A stretch of DNA of 64,000 nucleotides from Paenibacillus faecis (GTDB lineage Bacteria > Bacillota > Bacilli > Paenibacillales > Paenibacillaceae): positions 758,202-822,201 of the forward strand of contig NZ_VSDO01000004.1 of assembly GCF_008084145.1 (NCBI RefSeq), read 5' to 3'. The translations under genes and the position numbers were made by a program. Positions 8,217 through 15,425 of this stretch are shown here, in pieces. Every line of letters starts with the position of its first letter. Positions within the stretch are counted from its first letter, which is position 1. Below the pieces are notes generated by a model, which worked only from the letters and a program-made list of their open reading frames with translations, made no database searches and had not been told where the DNA came from.

Positions 8217-9022
8217 GATGTAAAATCGTTCAAAAATTGTAGAAACACCTGGTTAAATGCCGAAGGATTATCTTGATTTGAACAATGGCTTGCCTTAGGG
8301 ATTTCAACTAATGTGCAATAGGGTTCGTTTAATGCCCAGGAGGGAGCAATTTTTTTGATATTCCCTGTATGATCTTTCTCCCCGTAGACAAGGAGGAGTG
8401 GCTTGTTAATCTGATAATTCTGTTCGTAGTGCAGGCAAAAAGTGGTCGCCAGGAATATCTTCACAAAATCTTTTTTTCCTATCCGCTTAAATGAATTTCT
8501 TAAATACTCTTGTACATGGGGGCTTAATGCACTTGCTTTAACACTTGCATTGACCAATTGCTTCCAAGGAATCAAACGAATCAAAACAGGAGTTATTTTC
8601 AAATAACAAGTTTCCAAGCGGGTCAACTTCCTTGTATTGCAGGTACAATCGATCAATACCAGCTTCTCAATTTTATCCGGATAATAAAAGGCAAGTTCTT
8701 GTGCGATGTTTCCCCCCATAGATTGGCCGATAAGCGTAGCACGCTGAATACGTTCGGTATTCATGATCTTAACGAGATCTTCCACAATCATTTTAATACT
8801 AAAATGCTTCCCCATGGGTCTGGATTGACCGTGCCCCCGCGCATCCCAAAGTAAGATATTAAATTCGTTAGTTACAGACTCTAACTGTTCAGTAAACATT
8901 TCATGGTCGGCACCTGCGCCGTGTAAAAAAATGAGCCAGGGGGAATCCCCGCGATTTGAAATCCAGTAGTGAATGTCACAATCCGCATGGGTCAGCACTT
9001 TGTTAATGAGTATATCCTTCAT
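8201..9022 (-). CDS. Alpha/beta-fold hydrolase
   Basis: 273-residue hydrolase. HGAGADHEMF forms the oxyanion region, GQSMGGN (about residue 99) holds the nucleophile serine, and the likely catalytic aspartate and histidine are in YGEKDHTG and ASHCSNQDNP. AGGAGG lies upstream of the ATG. Base composition is clearly more AT-rich than the neighbours, which suggests later acquisition. It stands alone between two terminator regions. No substrate can be named; esterases, lactonases and MhpC/BioH-like hydrolases share this layout. Confidence 0.8.
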   Translation of the reverse strand: MKDILINKVLTHADCDIHYWISNRGDSPWLIFLHGAGADHEMFTEQLESVTNEFNILLWDARGHGQSRPMGKHFSIKMIVEDLVKIMNTERIQRATLIGQSMGGNIAQELAFYYPDKIEKLVLIDCTCNTRKLTRLETCYLKITPVLIRLIPWKQLVNASVKASALSPHVQEYLRNSFKRIGKKDFVKIFLATTFCLHYEQNYQINKPLLLVYGEKDHTGNIKKIAPSWALNEPYCTLVEIPKASHCSNQDNPSAFNQVFLQFLNDFTSPEKT

Positions 9023-9160
9023 AGATAAGATCCTCCATGTTCGTTATTCCATTTAAATGTGATCTCTCTAATTTTAGTTTACATTAAAAAGGGTGGCTTT
9101 TTAATGTAGTGACAAATATCAGCGGAACCTGATAGATTAGAGGAAAAACGGAGGATTATC

Positions 9161-9493
9161 ATGAATGAACAAAATCGGCTATCCGAAGTCCCGTATTACG
9201 CCGTTATTTTTTCGAGCAAAAGAACGGCCGGCGATCACGGGTATGCGGAAATGGACCAAAAGCTGGACGAGCTGGTGGTGAATCAGCCGGGCTATCTGGG
9301 AGCGGAAAGCGTCCGCAACGATGAGGGGAAGGGAATTACCATTTCGTATTGGGCCAGCCTTGAAGATATCAGGAACTGGAAGCAAAACGAACTGCACAAA
9401 ACGGCCCAGCAGCAGGGGCGGCAGGTTTGGTACGAGAATTACACCGTTCGGATTTGCAAGGTGGAGCGGGAGTATTCGTTCGGCGAGATTTAA
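9161..9493 (+). CDS. Antibiotic biosynthesis monooxygenase (ABM) domain protein
   Basis: 110-residue single-domain ferredoxin-like fold protein. The pattern YYAVIFSSKRT...YAEMDQKLDELVVNQPGYLGAES...ITISYWASLEDIRNWKQNELH matches ABM/YqjZ-like proteins. Members range from heme-degrading IsdG-type to quinol monooxygenases and stress proteins; the isdG Asn/His/Trp set cannot be confirmed by eye. GGAGG lies 8 bases before the ATG. It precedes a quinone reductase gene on the same strand. Confidence 0.8.
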   Translation: MNEQNRLSEVPYYAVIFSSKRTAGDHGYAEMDQKLDELVVNQPGYLGAESVRNDEGKGITISYWASLEDIRNWKQNELHKTAQQQGRQVWYENYTVRICKVEREYSFGEI

Positions 9494-9611
9494 AAGAGGA
9501 TAGACGGGTCCCTAACCGAAACCGGCGGAGATTTGGGGTTATAATCTTGAAAATAGCGCATAATACGGATGATTTTAGGCCGAGGCCATAGCGATTAGGA
9601 GGTTGCAAGGC

Positions 9612-10196
9612 ATGAATCATCTCATTGTGTACGCCCACCCCAACGAGGACAGCTTGAACCACAAAATCCTGCAAACGGCGGTGGATGCCCTGAAAGCGGG
9701 CGGTCACGAGGTCGTAATCCGCGATCTTTACAAAATGGGCTTCAACCCCGTATTATCCCTGGAGGATACAAAAGCCTTGAAGCAAGGAAACCTGCCGGAG
9801 GACATTCGAACGGAGCAAAACCACTTGACCGGGGCGGACGTCATTACTTTGATTTACCCGATTTGGTGGGCGGGTCTTCCCGCGATTCTTAAGGGATATA
9901 TCGACCGGGTTTTTGCATACAAGTTTGCGTATACTTACAACGGTGAAGGCACGGTGGACAAACTGTTAACGGGAAAAAAAGGGGTGATTATCAGCACCTA
10001 CGGAACGTCCGAGGACTATTACGAAGCGATCGGCATGGAAGAGGCGCTGAAGCAAACTTCAGGCGAGGGCATCTTTGAATTTTGCGGCGTCGAAGTCGCG
10101 GAACAGCTGTTGTTCGGCGGGGTCAACAAGTCCGTAACGGAACAGGAGCGCCGGGAAATGCTTGAACGGGTAAGGAGCCTGTTCAGCTCATTCTAG
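9612..10196 (+). CDS. NAD(P)H:quinone oxidoreductase, flavodoxin-like (NQO/KefF/YwrO type)
   Basis: 194-residue flavoprotein of the flavodoxin_2 family. VYAHPNEDSLNHKI is the FMN/FAD phosphate loop, IYPIWWAGLPAILKGYIDRVF is the central signature, and ISTYGTSEDYY lies near the isoalloxazine site. It reduces quinones or nitro compounds with NAD(P)H in the cytoplasm. The ATG at 9612 has AGGAGG 9 bases upstream; an earlier in-frame TTG at 9603 is less likely. The upstream ABM gene suggests a redox or quinone-stress pair. Confidence 0.88.
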   Translation: MNHLIVYAHPNEDSLNHKILQTAVDALKAGGHEVVIRDLYKMGFNPVLSLEDTKALKQGNLPEDIRTEQNHLTGADVITLIYPIWWAGLPAILKGYIDRVFAYKFAYTYNGEGTVDKLLTGKKGVIISTYGTSEDYYEAIGMEEALKQTSGEGIFEFCGVEVAEQLLFGGVNKSVTEQERREMLERVRSLFSSF

Positions 10197-10215
10197 GATT
10201 TTCTTTTCCGGAAAA

Positions 10216-10239
10216 GGCCGCGAACGAACGCGGCTTTTT
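10216..10239 (+). terminator. Rho-independent terminator
   Basis: GCCGCG (10217-10222) and CGCGGC (10229-10234) form a short GC stem followed by five T residues, just after the quinone reductase stop. Confidence 0.75.
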
Positions 10240-10317
10240 CTGTGCCGCGGAACACCCGCACGCAAGGGCTTGTCCGATGGCGGGACTTATAGTACGATCT
10301 GACAAGAGGTGAATAAC

Positions 10318-10797
10318 ATGAACGAAAACCGCAAAATCGGCGTGCTTTTTGTATGTCTGGGGAATATTTGCCGTTCCCCGATGGCGGAGGCGGTCTTTCG
10401 GCATCGGGTCGCTGAAGAGAAGCTTACGGAGCAATTCCTGATCGATTCCGCCGGAACCGGCAACTGGCATATCGGCAAGCCGCCGCACGAGGGAACCCGG
10501 GCGATCCTGGATCAATACGGCATCTCCTACGAAGGACTGCTGGCGCGGCAGGTCGGGGTGGAGGATTTTACCCGGTTCGACTATATCGTCGCGATGGACA
10601 ACCAGAATGAACGCGACCTGAAGGCTTTGGCCCGGCAGGCGAATGCCCAAATCGTCAAGCTGCTCGACCTGGTGCCCGATTCCAAGGTGAGGGAAGTGCC
10701 GGACCCTTATTTTACCGGCAATTTTGAGGAAGTCTATGAAATGGTCGTTGAAGGATGCAACGCCCTGCTGGAGAAGATCAAGCGGGAAGCGTTGTAA
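10318..10797 (+). CDS. Low-molecular-weight protein-tyrosine phosphatase
   Basis: 159-residue phosphatase. The P-loop VCLGNICRSPMAEA (CX5R) lies at residues ~9-22 and the general-acid aspartate in VPDPYFTGNFEEVYEMV near residue 125. The length matches YfkJ/YwlE-type enzymes, which dephosphorylate protein tyrosine or arginine; the isoleucine in CLGNICRS is the usual tyrosine-type residue whereas YwlE carries threonine there. The ATG at 10318 has AAGAGGTG upstream. Confidence 0.9.
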   Translation: MNENRKIGVLFVCLGNICRSPMAEAVFRHRVAEEKLTEQFLIDSAGTGNWHIGKPPHEGTRAILDQYGISYEGLLARQVGVEDFTRFDYIVAMDNQNERDLKALARQANAQIVKLLDLVPDSKVREVPDPYFTGNFEEVYEMVVEGCNALLEKIKREAL

Positions 10798-10818
10798 TGT
10801 TGTCATTGTATCTGTGGA

Positions 10819-10852
10819 GCCTGTCCCATCTATGGGGCAGGTTGTTTTTTTA
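10819..10852 (+). terminator. Rho-independent terminator
   Basis: CCTGTCCC and GGGGCAGG form an 8-bp stem with a 6-base loop, followed by a T-rich run. Confidence 0.8.
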
Positions 10853-10869
10853 GCATCCGGGTGCCCATC

Positions 10870-11056
10870 AGACATCGTAGTAGGAGTTTTTAGACACTGC
10901 GCCTCGTCGTAGCGGGCTTCATTCTGCATGTCCCCGCCACAATTTCTCTAGGCCCCGCTTTCGCTGCAATAGCGGCCTTTTGGGCCGTTATTCCGGCCCG
11001 ATTCGCCTCCACCGAGAAAATAGCGGTCAAAAACGATCTTATTTCCCGCCGCGGGG
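10870..11056 (-). repeat. Left part of an old, degraded MITE copy (outermost layer)
   Basis: This stretch, with its continuation at 11727-11895, reads like a diverged copy of the element at 37.0-37.36 kb in the same orientation: GTAGTAG..., GCGGCCTTTTGGGCCG, AATAGCGGTCAAAAA. The 11057-11726 element interrupts it. The ends of this old copy are too worn to place exactly. No gene is seen here. Confidence 0.55.
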
Positions 11057-11726
11057 CACTAAAGTTGCATTAACCCAAGGGGGCTAATGGCCGTAACCGC
11101 CTCCCTTTGAAGCCGGGCGGGTGGATAACGGCCTTTTGCGGCGCTATTTTGTCGAATTCGGCCCTTTGGTGTGAAATAGAGGTCATTTGGGGCACTCGCG
11201 TTGCATTAATTCGAAGGGTCTAATGGCCGTAACCGTCTCCCTTAGAAGCCGGGCGGGTGGATAAGGGCTTTTTGAGGCGTTATTTTGTCGAATTTGGCCC
11301 TTCGAGGTGAAATAGAGGTCATTTGGGGCCTTATTTTAGAGAAAGTCGGGCAAAAACCGGATTTTTGAGCTCGCACCAGAGAAATAGGGCCCCTTTTGAC
11401 CGCTATTCTTCCCGAAAAAGCGAATCTGGGCGAAATAGCGGCCCAAAACGCCGCTATTATGACGGGCGGCAAGAGAGAGTGCGGACAGGCAGCATCATAT
11501 CAGTTTTAATGCAACGCTAGTGCATTTGGGGTCTTATTTTTAGGAAAAGCGGGTAAAAACCGGGTTTTTGGACTCGTAGCAGAGAAATAAGGTCCATTTT
11601 AGCCGCTATTTTTCCCGAAAAAGCATATCTGGGCGAAATAGCAGCCCAAAATGCCGCTATCATAACGTGCGGTAAGTGAGATTGCGGGGTCGGCAGCACC
11701 ATGCCAGGTTTAATGCAGCGCCAGTG
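11057..11726 (+). mobile_element. MITE, outer copy (331 bp of its own, split by an inner copy)
   Basis: The left end is CACTAAAGTTGCATTAA and the right end TTTAATGCAGCGCCAGTG; both resemble the ends of the IS4-type element at 37435-38977. Flanking 9-mers are GCCGCGGGG (11048-11056) and GCCGTGGGG (11727-11735), an 8/9 match as expected for a slightly decayed target duplication. Removing the inner element and one duplicated 9-mer leaves 331 bp, nearly the same length as the inner copy. It has no plausible coding capacity, so it must be moved in trans. Confidence 0.8.
11193..11522 (+). mobile_element. MITE, inner copy, 330 bp with 9-bp target duplication
   Basis: The left end is CACTCGCGTTGCATTAA and the right end TTAATGCAACGCTAGTG. 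Exact 9-bp target duplications CATTTGGGG lie at 11184-11192 and 11523-11531. The body is colinear with the outer copy (TCTAATGGCCGTAACCG, GGGCGGGTGGATAA, TATTTTGTCGAATT, GAAATAGCGGCCC). The perfect target duplication and intact ends point to the most recent insertion of this nest. Confidence 0.87.
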
Positions 11727-11735
11727 GCCGTGGGG

Positions 11736-11895
11736 TCCAGAAATCAAGTTTTGGCCCGCTTTCTCCTGAAATAGGGCCCTAAAAAGCCGCTATTTCCCGG
11801 CGTCTAAGCCGAATTCGACAAAATAGGGGTGTAAAAAGCTCTTATCACGATCCACCAACCTAGCTTTCAAAGGGAAAACGGGGCTCCGCCGAATA
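11736..11895 (-). repeat. Right part of the degraded outermost MITE copy
   Basis: It continues the old copy after the outer insertion: AAATAGGGCCCTAAAAAGCCGCTATTTC, then CCGAATTCGACAAAATAG and TTTCAAAGGGA, in the order seen at 37.2-37.32 kb. The similarity is imperfect but runs through the whole stretch. Confidence 0.55.
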
Positions 11896-11914
11896 GGATA
11901 AGGTGTTGGACTAG

Positions 11915-12100
11915 AATTCCTGCAAATCTGCATGTTTTTTTTCTTGTTTGGCACAAGAATTTCAAAATGCCTGCAAATCTGCAGGAATTTTCGACGAAAC
12001 CGGCTCGTTTCTCTAAAATCGCTAGAAATGCCTTCAGATTTGCATCCTTTTTCGCATACGGGCGTAAATCGGCCTAAATACCTGCAGATATGCATCTTTT
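11915..12100. repeat. Four copies of the CCTGCA(A/G)AT-TGCA(GG/TC) palindromic repeat
   Basis: Copies at 11919 (CCTGCAAATCTGCATG), 11970 (CCTGCAAATCTGCAGG), 12031 (degenerate) and 12081 (CCTGCAGATATGCATC), mostly followed by a T run and often preceded by AATT. The same motif recurs at 32.63-32.81 kb and 52.44 kb. No gene is seen from 10798 to 12325; this stretch and the mobile elements before it account for most of the gap. Confidence 0.7.
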
Positions 12101-12251
12101 AGAGCTGGAAGGGTTGGAAAGTGCGCTAGGCACCCTGATCGCAGAGGCCCCAAACGATTTGGATATCTATGGGCGTGAGAATGTACCCTCAATTCCCCCT
12201 ACTACGAAGTCTGATGGGGCGCTAGTCCTGTCGCGGGTTGGAAGGAATGCG

Positions 12252-12298
12252 TTTGACATACGGGGAAGGCTTCACTATTATTATACCCATAGGGGTAT
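12252..12298 (+). promoter_or_regulatory. Promoter with CsoR/CstR-type operator
   Basis: TTGACA (12252-12257), an 18-base spacer and TATTAT (12276-12281). Overlapping the -10 and the start region is ATACCCATAGGGGTAT (12283-12298), a GC-centred palindrome of the type bound by CsoR/CstR-family repressors. The gene immediately downstream encodes such a repressor, so autoregulation is the natural reading. Confidence 0.8.
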
Positions 12299-12325
12299 GT
12301 TCGACCCCGAGATGGAGGGATTCCG

Positions 12326-12586
12326 ATGGAAACTTATTCGGAAGATTTAAAACGGCGCCTGAAGCGGATCGAAGGTCAGGTTCGCGGCGTTCTCCGGCTG
12401 ATGGACGAAGGGAAGTCCTGCAAGGAAGTCGTCAGTCAATTGTCCGCCGTGCGCAATGCGTCGGATAAAGCGATCGCCCAGATCGTGGCGGACCATCTGC
12501 AGCACTGCCTGCTGCAGGAAACCGACGGAATAAGCGCGGATCAACGCGTCAAGGAAGCCGTCGAACTGCTGGTCAAGAGCCGGTAA
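12326..12586 (+). CDS. CsoR/CstR/RcnR-family repressor
   Basis: 86-residue all-helical DUF156 repressor (LKRRLKRIEGQVRGVLRLMDEGKSCKEVVSQLSAVR). The sensing cysteines are Cys32 and Cys61. His57 lies four before Cys61, so the copper-type Cys-His-Cys set is present, although the two following genes are rhodaneses as in persulfide-sensing CstR operons. GGAGGG lies 8 bases before the ATG. It probably binds the palindrome at 12283. It may respond to Cu(I) or to reactive sulfur species; the sequence gives mixed evidence. Confidence 0.9.
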   Translation: METYSEDLKRRLKRIEGQVRGVLRLMDEGKSCKEVVSQLSAVRNASDKAIAQIVADHLQHCLLQETDGISADQRVKEAVELLVKSR

Positions 12587-12612
12587 ACGGCGATGAAGAT
12601 AAGGAGATGAGG

Positions 12613-12930
12613 ATGAAGATGAGTTTCCAAGCGAATAAGGAGATTACGGCCGATGAGCTGGCACAGCGGCTGGAGCGTGGAGAGGATTTGAATATTGTGG
12701 ACGTGCGCGAGCCCGTCGAATGGGAGGAAGCTCATATCCCCGGCTCCAAGCATATCCCGCTGGGGCAGCTGCCGGAAAGATTCGAGGAACTGGACCGGGA
12801 GAAGGAATGGTTCGTCGTCTGCCGCAGCGGAGGCCGCAGCGGACTTGCCTGCGAGCTGCTGACGGAGAAGGGGTATGATGCGGTGAACATGACCGGCGGG
12901 CTTTTGGCCTGGAGAAGCGAGCTGGTTTAA
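12613..12930 (+). CDS. Single-domain rhodanese (sulfurtransferase)
   Basis: About 105 residues, one rhodanese domain with VDVREPVEWEEAHIPGSKHIPLGQL and the active-site loop VCRSGGRSGLAC, whose cysteine carries the persulfide. It handles sulfane sulfur in the cytoplasm, for example passing it from persulfides to acceptors. ATGs at 12607, 12613 and 12619 are all in frame; AAGGAG best fits 12613. It lies 26 bases after the repressor gene in the same operon. Confidence 0.9.
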   Translation: MKMSFQANKEITADELAQRLERGEDLNIVDVREPVEWEEAHIPGSKHIPLGQLPERFEELDREKEWFVVCRSGGRSGLACELLTEKGYDAVNMTGGLLAWRSELV

Positions 12931-12933
12931 GGG

Positions 12934-13293
12934 ATGATGGCCGTAACAGCGATCGTTTTATTGGCTCTGGCGGGCTGGACGGTTTACCGTCTACGGCCCG
13001 TAAAGGGGCTTGCTTTTGTGGAGCCCGGCCAGCTCCGCGAATCGGCGAATCTGAAGGGTGAGGCCAAGCTGGTGGATATCCGCGATGCGGTTTATTATGA
13101 ACAAGGCCATGTTCAGGGCGCGATCAATATTTCCCTTGGACGGCTGCCGTTCGTGTGGAGCAAGGAATTATCGCCGGATGAGCCCGTCATCATCCTATCC
13201 TGCAGTTTGTATCAGAGCAAACGCGCGGCCAGGATGCTGAAAAACCGCGGCTTTCGCCAGATTTACGCGGTACGTGGCGGATTTTGCGCTTGA
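12934..13293 (+). CDS. Membrane-anchored rhodanese-like protein
   Basis: 119 residues. An N-terminal hydrophobic anchor (MAVTAIVLLALAGWTVY) is followed by a rhodanese domain (LVDIRDAVYYEQGHVQGAINISLGRLPF) whose active-site loop is SCSLYQSKRAA, unlike the usual CxxGxRS. The cysteine is kept, so activity is possible but altered. It is the last gene of the repressor-rhodanese operon, before a terminator. The ribosome site is weak, suggesting coupling to the gene before it. Confidence 0.82.
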   Translation: MMAVTAIVLLALAGWTVYRLRPVKGLAFVEPGQLRESANLKGEAKLVDIRDAVYYEQGHVQGAINISLGRLPFVWSKELSPDEPVIILSCSLYQSKRAARMLKNRGFRQIYAVRGGFCA

Positions 13294-13308
13294 TTGGATA
13301 TGCCGGTT

Positions 13309-13350
13309 CAAAGCACGGGTTCGGCGTTGAGGCGAATCCGTGCTTTTTTT
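13309..13350 (+). terminator. Rho-independent terminator
   Basis: AAAGCACGG...TTCG and CGAA...CCGTGCTTT form a long stem followed by a T run. Confidence 0.88.
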
Positions 13351-13444
13351 GATGTATAAATTATTCATGGCGAGTGAAACTTTCTGTCTTCGGCAGACGT
13401 TTACTTGGAGAGTAGAAAACAAGGAGTCAGGAGAACAGAGAACT

Positions 13445-14593
13445 ATGCAAACCATGCAGCCTTCATCGCTGCCTAGCCGGTCGTCCGTTCGGCGGGGAAA
13501 AGGCACGCCAAAGCGAAAAAGCTCGAAAAAGAAGAAAAAAAGAGGCTTTTTCCGCTTTATCGGCAGATTGATTATGGTCATGATGTTTTTGGGAGCGGTC
13601 GCCGGGATCTGGCTGTTTTTTACGCCCTCGGGGAACGATGTCCGCTATTTGATGGCGGATACGCTCATAACGACGCAGCATCGGCATTGGGCCAAATATA
13701 TTATCGGACAAGCCGAATTGGATAAAAGGGTAGCGGCTTATCAAGAGAAGTTTGAACAGATGGGCGAAGAGAGGGACACCCATACCATTGACCTGCCTTC
13801 GGAAAAAAACGAAACCGAGGCTGAGAAGCCGTTGATCGAAACGGAGGAAATTTCGGGCGATGGCTATCACGGTTATGTGCTGACCGTGAACGATCCGACG
13901 AAAATTCGGCTCGGGGTTCCGGCCAAACGCGGCCGAGGCGAGAAGGTATCCAGCATGGTTGCCCGAACCGGGGCTCTCGCCGGCGTTAACGGCGGCGGCT
14001 TTGCCGACCCGAACTGGAAGGGGAACGGATTCAAGCCGATCGGAGTCGTGATTTCACGGGGCAAGCTGTACTACAACGGCATCGGCTCCAAGGCTTCAAC
14101 CCAAATCGTCGGAATCGATAAGAAGGGCAAAATGATTGCCGGCAGGTATACCCTTAAAGAGCTCGATGAGCTGGGCATTCAGGAAGCCGTAACGTTCCAG
14201 CCGCGGATTATCGTCAACGGCAAGGGACAGATCCGCAGCCAGAAGGACGGCTGGGGAATCGCCCCGCGGACCGCGATGGGACAAAGGGAAGACGGCGCGA
14301 TCCTCTTCGTCGTCATCGACGGCCGTCAGCCGGGATACAGCATCGGCGCGAGCCTCTACGACGTCCAGAATATACTGCTGGAACGCGGTGCGGTTATCGC
14401 GGCCAATTTGGATGGCGGTTCCTCCACGGTGCTGATCTCGAAGGGCGGGGAGATCGTGAACAAGCCATCGTCCCAATACGGAGAGCGTTATCTGCCGACG
14501 GCCTTTCTGGTGTTCGACGATCCGGATCAAGCGGACATTCCAAACATTTGGGAGGGGCTGCGGCCGCAGGATATCGATCCGGGCAAAAAATAA
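13445..14593 (+). CDS. Phosphodiester glycosidase (NAGPA-domain) membrane protein
   Basis: 382 residues. A very basic N-terminus (RKSSKKKKKRGFFR) is followed by one membrane anchor (~44-64), then an extracytoplasmic domain. The NAGPA motifs are GVNGGGFADPNWKGNG, the GWGIAPRTAMGQREDGAILFVVIDGRQPGYSIG block and NLDGGSSTVLI. The family removes GlcNAc phosphodiester caps or acts in exopolysaccharide and wall-polymer metabolism. It was once labelled exopolysaccharide biosynthesis protein. The ATG at 13445 is used; an ATG three codons later is possible. It is monocistronic. Confidence 0.85.
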   Translation: MQTMQPSSLPSRSSVRRGKGTPKRKSSKKKKKRGFFRFIGRLIMVMMFLGAVAGIWLFFTPSGNDVRYLMADTLITTQHRHWAKYIIGQAELDKRVAAYQEKFEQMGEERDTHTIDLPSEKNETEAEKPLIETEEISGDGYHGYVLTVNDPTKIRLGVPAKRGRGEKVSSMVARTGALAGVNGGGFADPNWKGNGFKPIGVVISRGKLYYNGIGSKASTQIVGIDKKGKMIAGRYTLKELDELGIQEAVTFQPRIIVNGKGQIRSQKDGWGIAPRTAMGQREDGAILFVVIDGRQPGYSIGASLYDVQNILLERGAVIAANLDGGSSTVLISKGGEIVNKPSSQYGERYLPTAFLVFDDPDQADIPNIWEGLRPQDIDPGKK

Positions 14594-14612
14594 CGCAGCG
14601 TGTTCCGAACAA

Positions 14613-14665
14613 GAAAAGGCGCCTGTATCCAACCATCTTCGGGTGTTGGGCACAGCGCCTTTTTT
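14613..14665. terminator. Bidirectional terminator
   Basis: AAAAGGCGC..TGT..CCAAC pairs with GTTGG..ACA.GCGCCTTTT with T runs on both strands. It ends the glycosidase gene on + and AIM24 on -. Confidence 0.85.
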
Positions 14666-14667
14666 GC

Positions 14668-15375
14668 TTATTTGATAAATACCCCGCCGAACGGGATCGC
14701 CTCGCGCAAAAACCGTTTGACGATGCCGTCGTTATTGTCGAGATCGCGCTCGAGTTCCCGGCCTCCGCCGCCGGCCTGAATCAGTACGGTGCCGTGCCCG
14801 GTGATTTTCCACTGGTATTTCATATGCTGGCTGGCCAGATGGTTGCCGTAGACGGACAGCTCCAGCTTGGCGTTCTCGGGGTAGGCGATGACGCAGCCGG
14901 CCTCTACGTATAACGGTTCCTCCGGCAACAGCGGCAGCTCCAGGACCTGGCCCTGCGTCAGGATGCCGATCTGCCCTTCGCCGGAAAATTTCATTTTGAT
15001 GGCGTCACGGGTAATCATCATGTTCTTCATGCTCAGCATCCGTGTTTCCATGCGCACGCCATCCGTATAGAAGAACAGATGCTTGAAATCGTAAAGCAGG
15101 TCGCTTCCGTCGGACAGGTTAATCGACTTCAGGGTCACGGAAGGGGGCATGGCGGCTACAAATTCGCACGGACCGGCGAGATCAGCACGAATGAACTTTC
15201 TCTTTCGGTAGATCCCCTTCATATTCATCAGCCGGTCCGTCCGGCTTCCGGCATGCCCGCGAAACGCGATAATTTGCGCCGGGTGCAGCACGTGGAGCAG
15301 TTCGCCCTCCCCGATCCGGAAAGTAACGGCTTGTCCGCCAAAACCGGACGGATCGCTTTCGTACACCAGTTTCAT
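14668..15375 (-). CDS. AIM24-family protein
   Basis: 235 residues with the AIM24/tubby-like beta-barrel pattern: GEGELLHVLHPAQIIAFRG, FKHLFFYTDGVRMETRMLS, GEGQIGILTQGQVLELPLLPEEPLYVEAGCVIAY and a glycine-rich turn QAGGGGRELE. The bacterial function is unknown; relatives bind membranes. It is co-directional with, and 50 bases behind, the coiled-coil membrane protein gene upstream, so they probably share a transcript. Confidence 0.85.
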   Translation of the reverse strand: MKLVYESDPSGFGGQAVTFRIGEGELLHVLHPAQIIAFRGHAGSRTDRLMNMKGIYRKRKFIRADLAGPCEFVAAMPPSVTLKSINLSDGSDLLYDFKHLFFYTDGVRMETRMLSMKNMMITRDAIKMKFSGEGQIGILTQGQVLELPLLPEEPLYVEAGCVIAYPENAKLELSVYGNHLASQHMKYQWKITGHGTVLIQAGGGGRELERDLDNNDGIVKRFLREAIPFGGVFIK

Positions 15376-15425
15376 TCCTCAGTTCTCCTCGTCAGCCCAA
15401 AGTCTAGTCGCTAACTTTTATCTAT

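Noticed and set aside
12090..12350. 86-codon open frame ahead of the CsoR-type gene
   Set aside because: It runs through the promoter and operator of the repressor operon, has no ribosome site and overlaps the repressor start in another frame.
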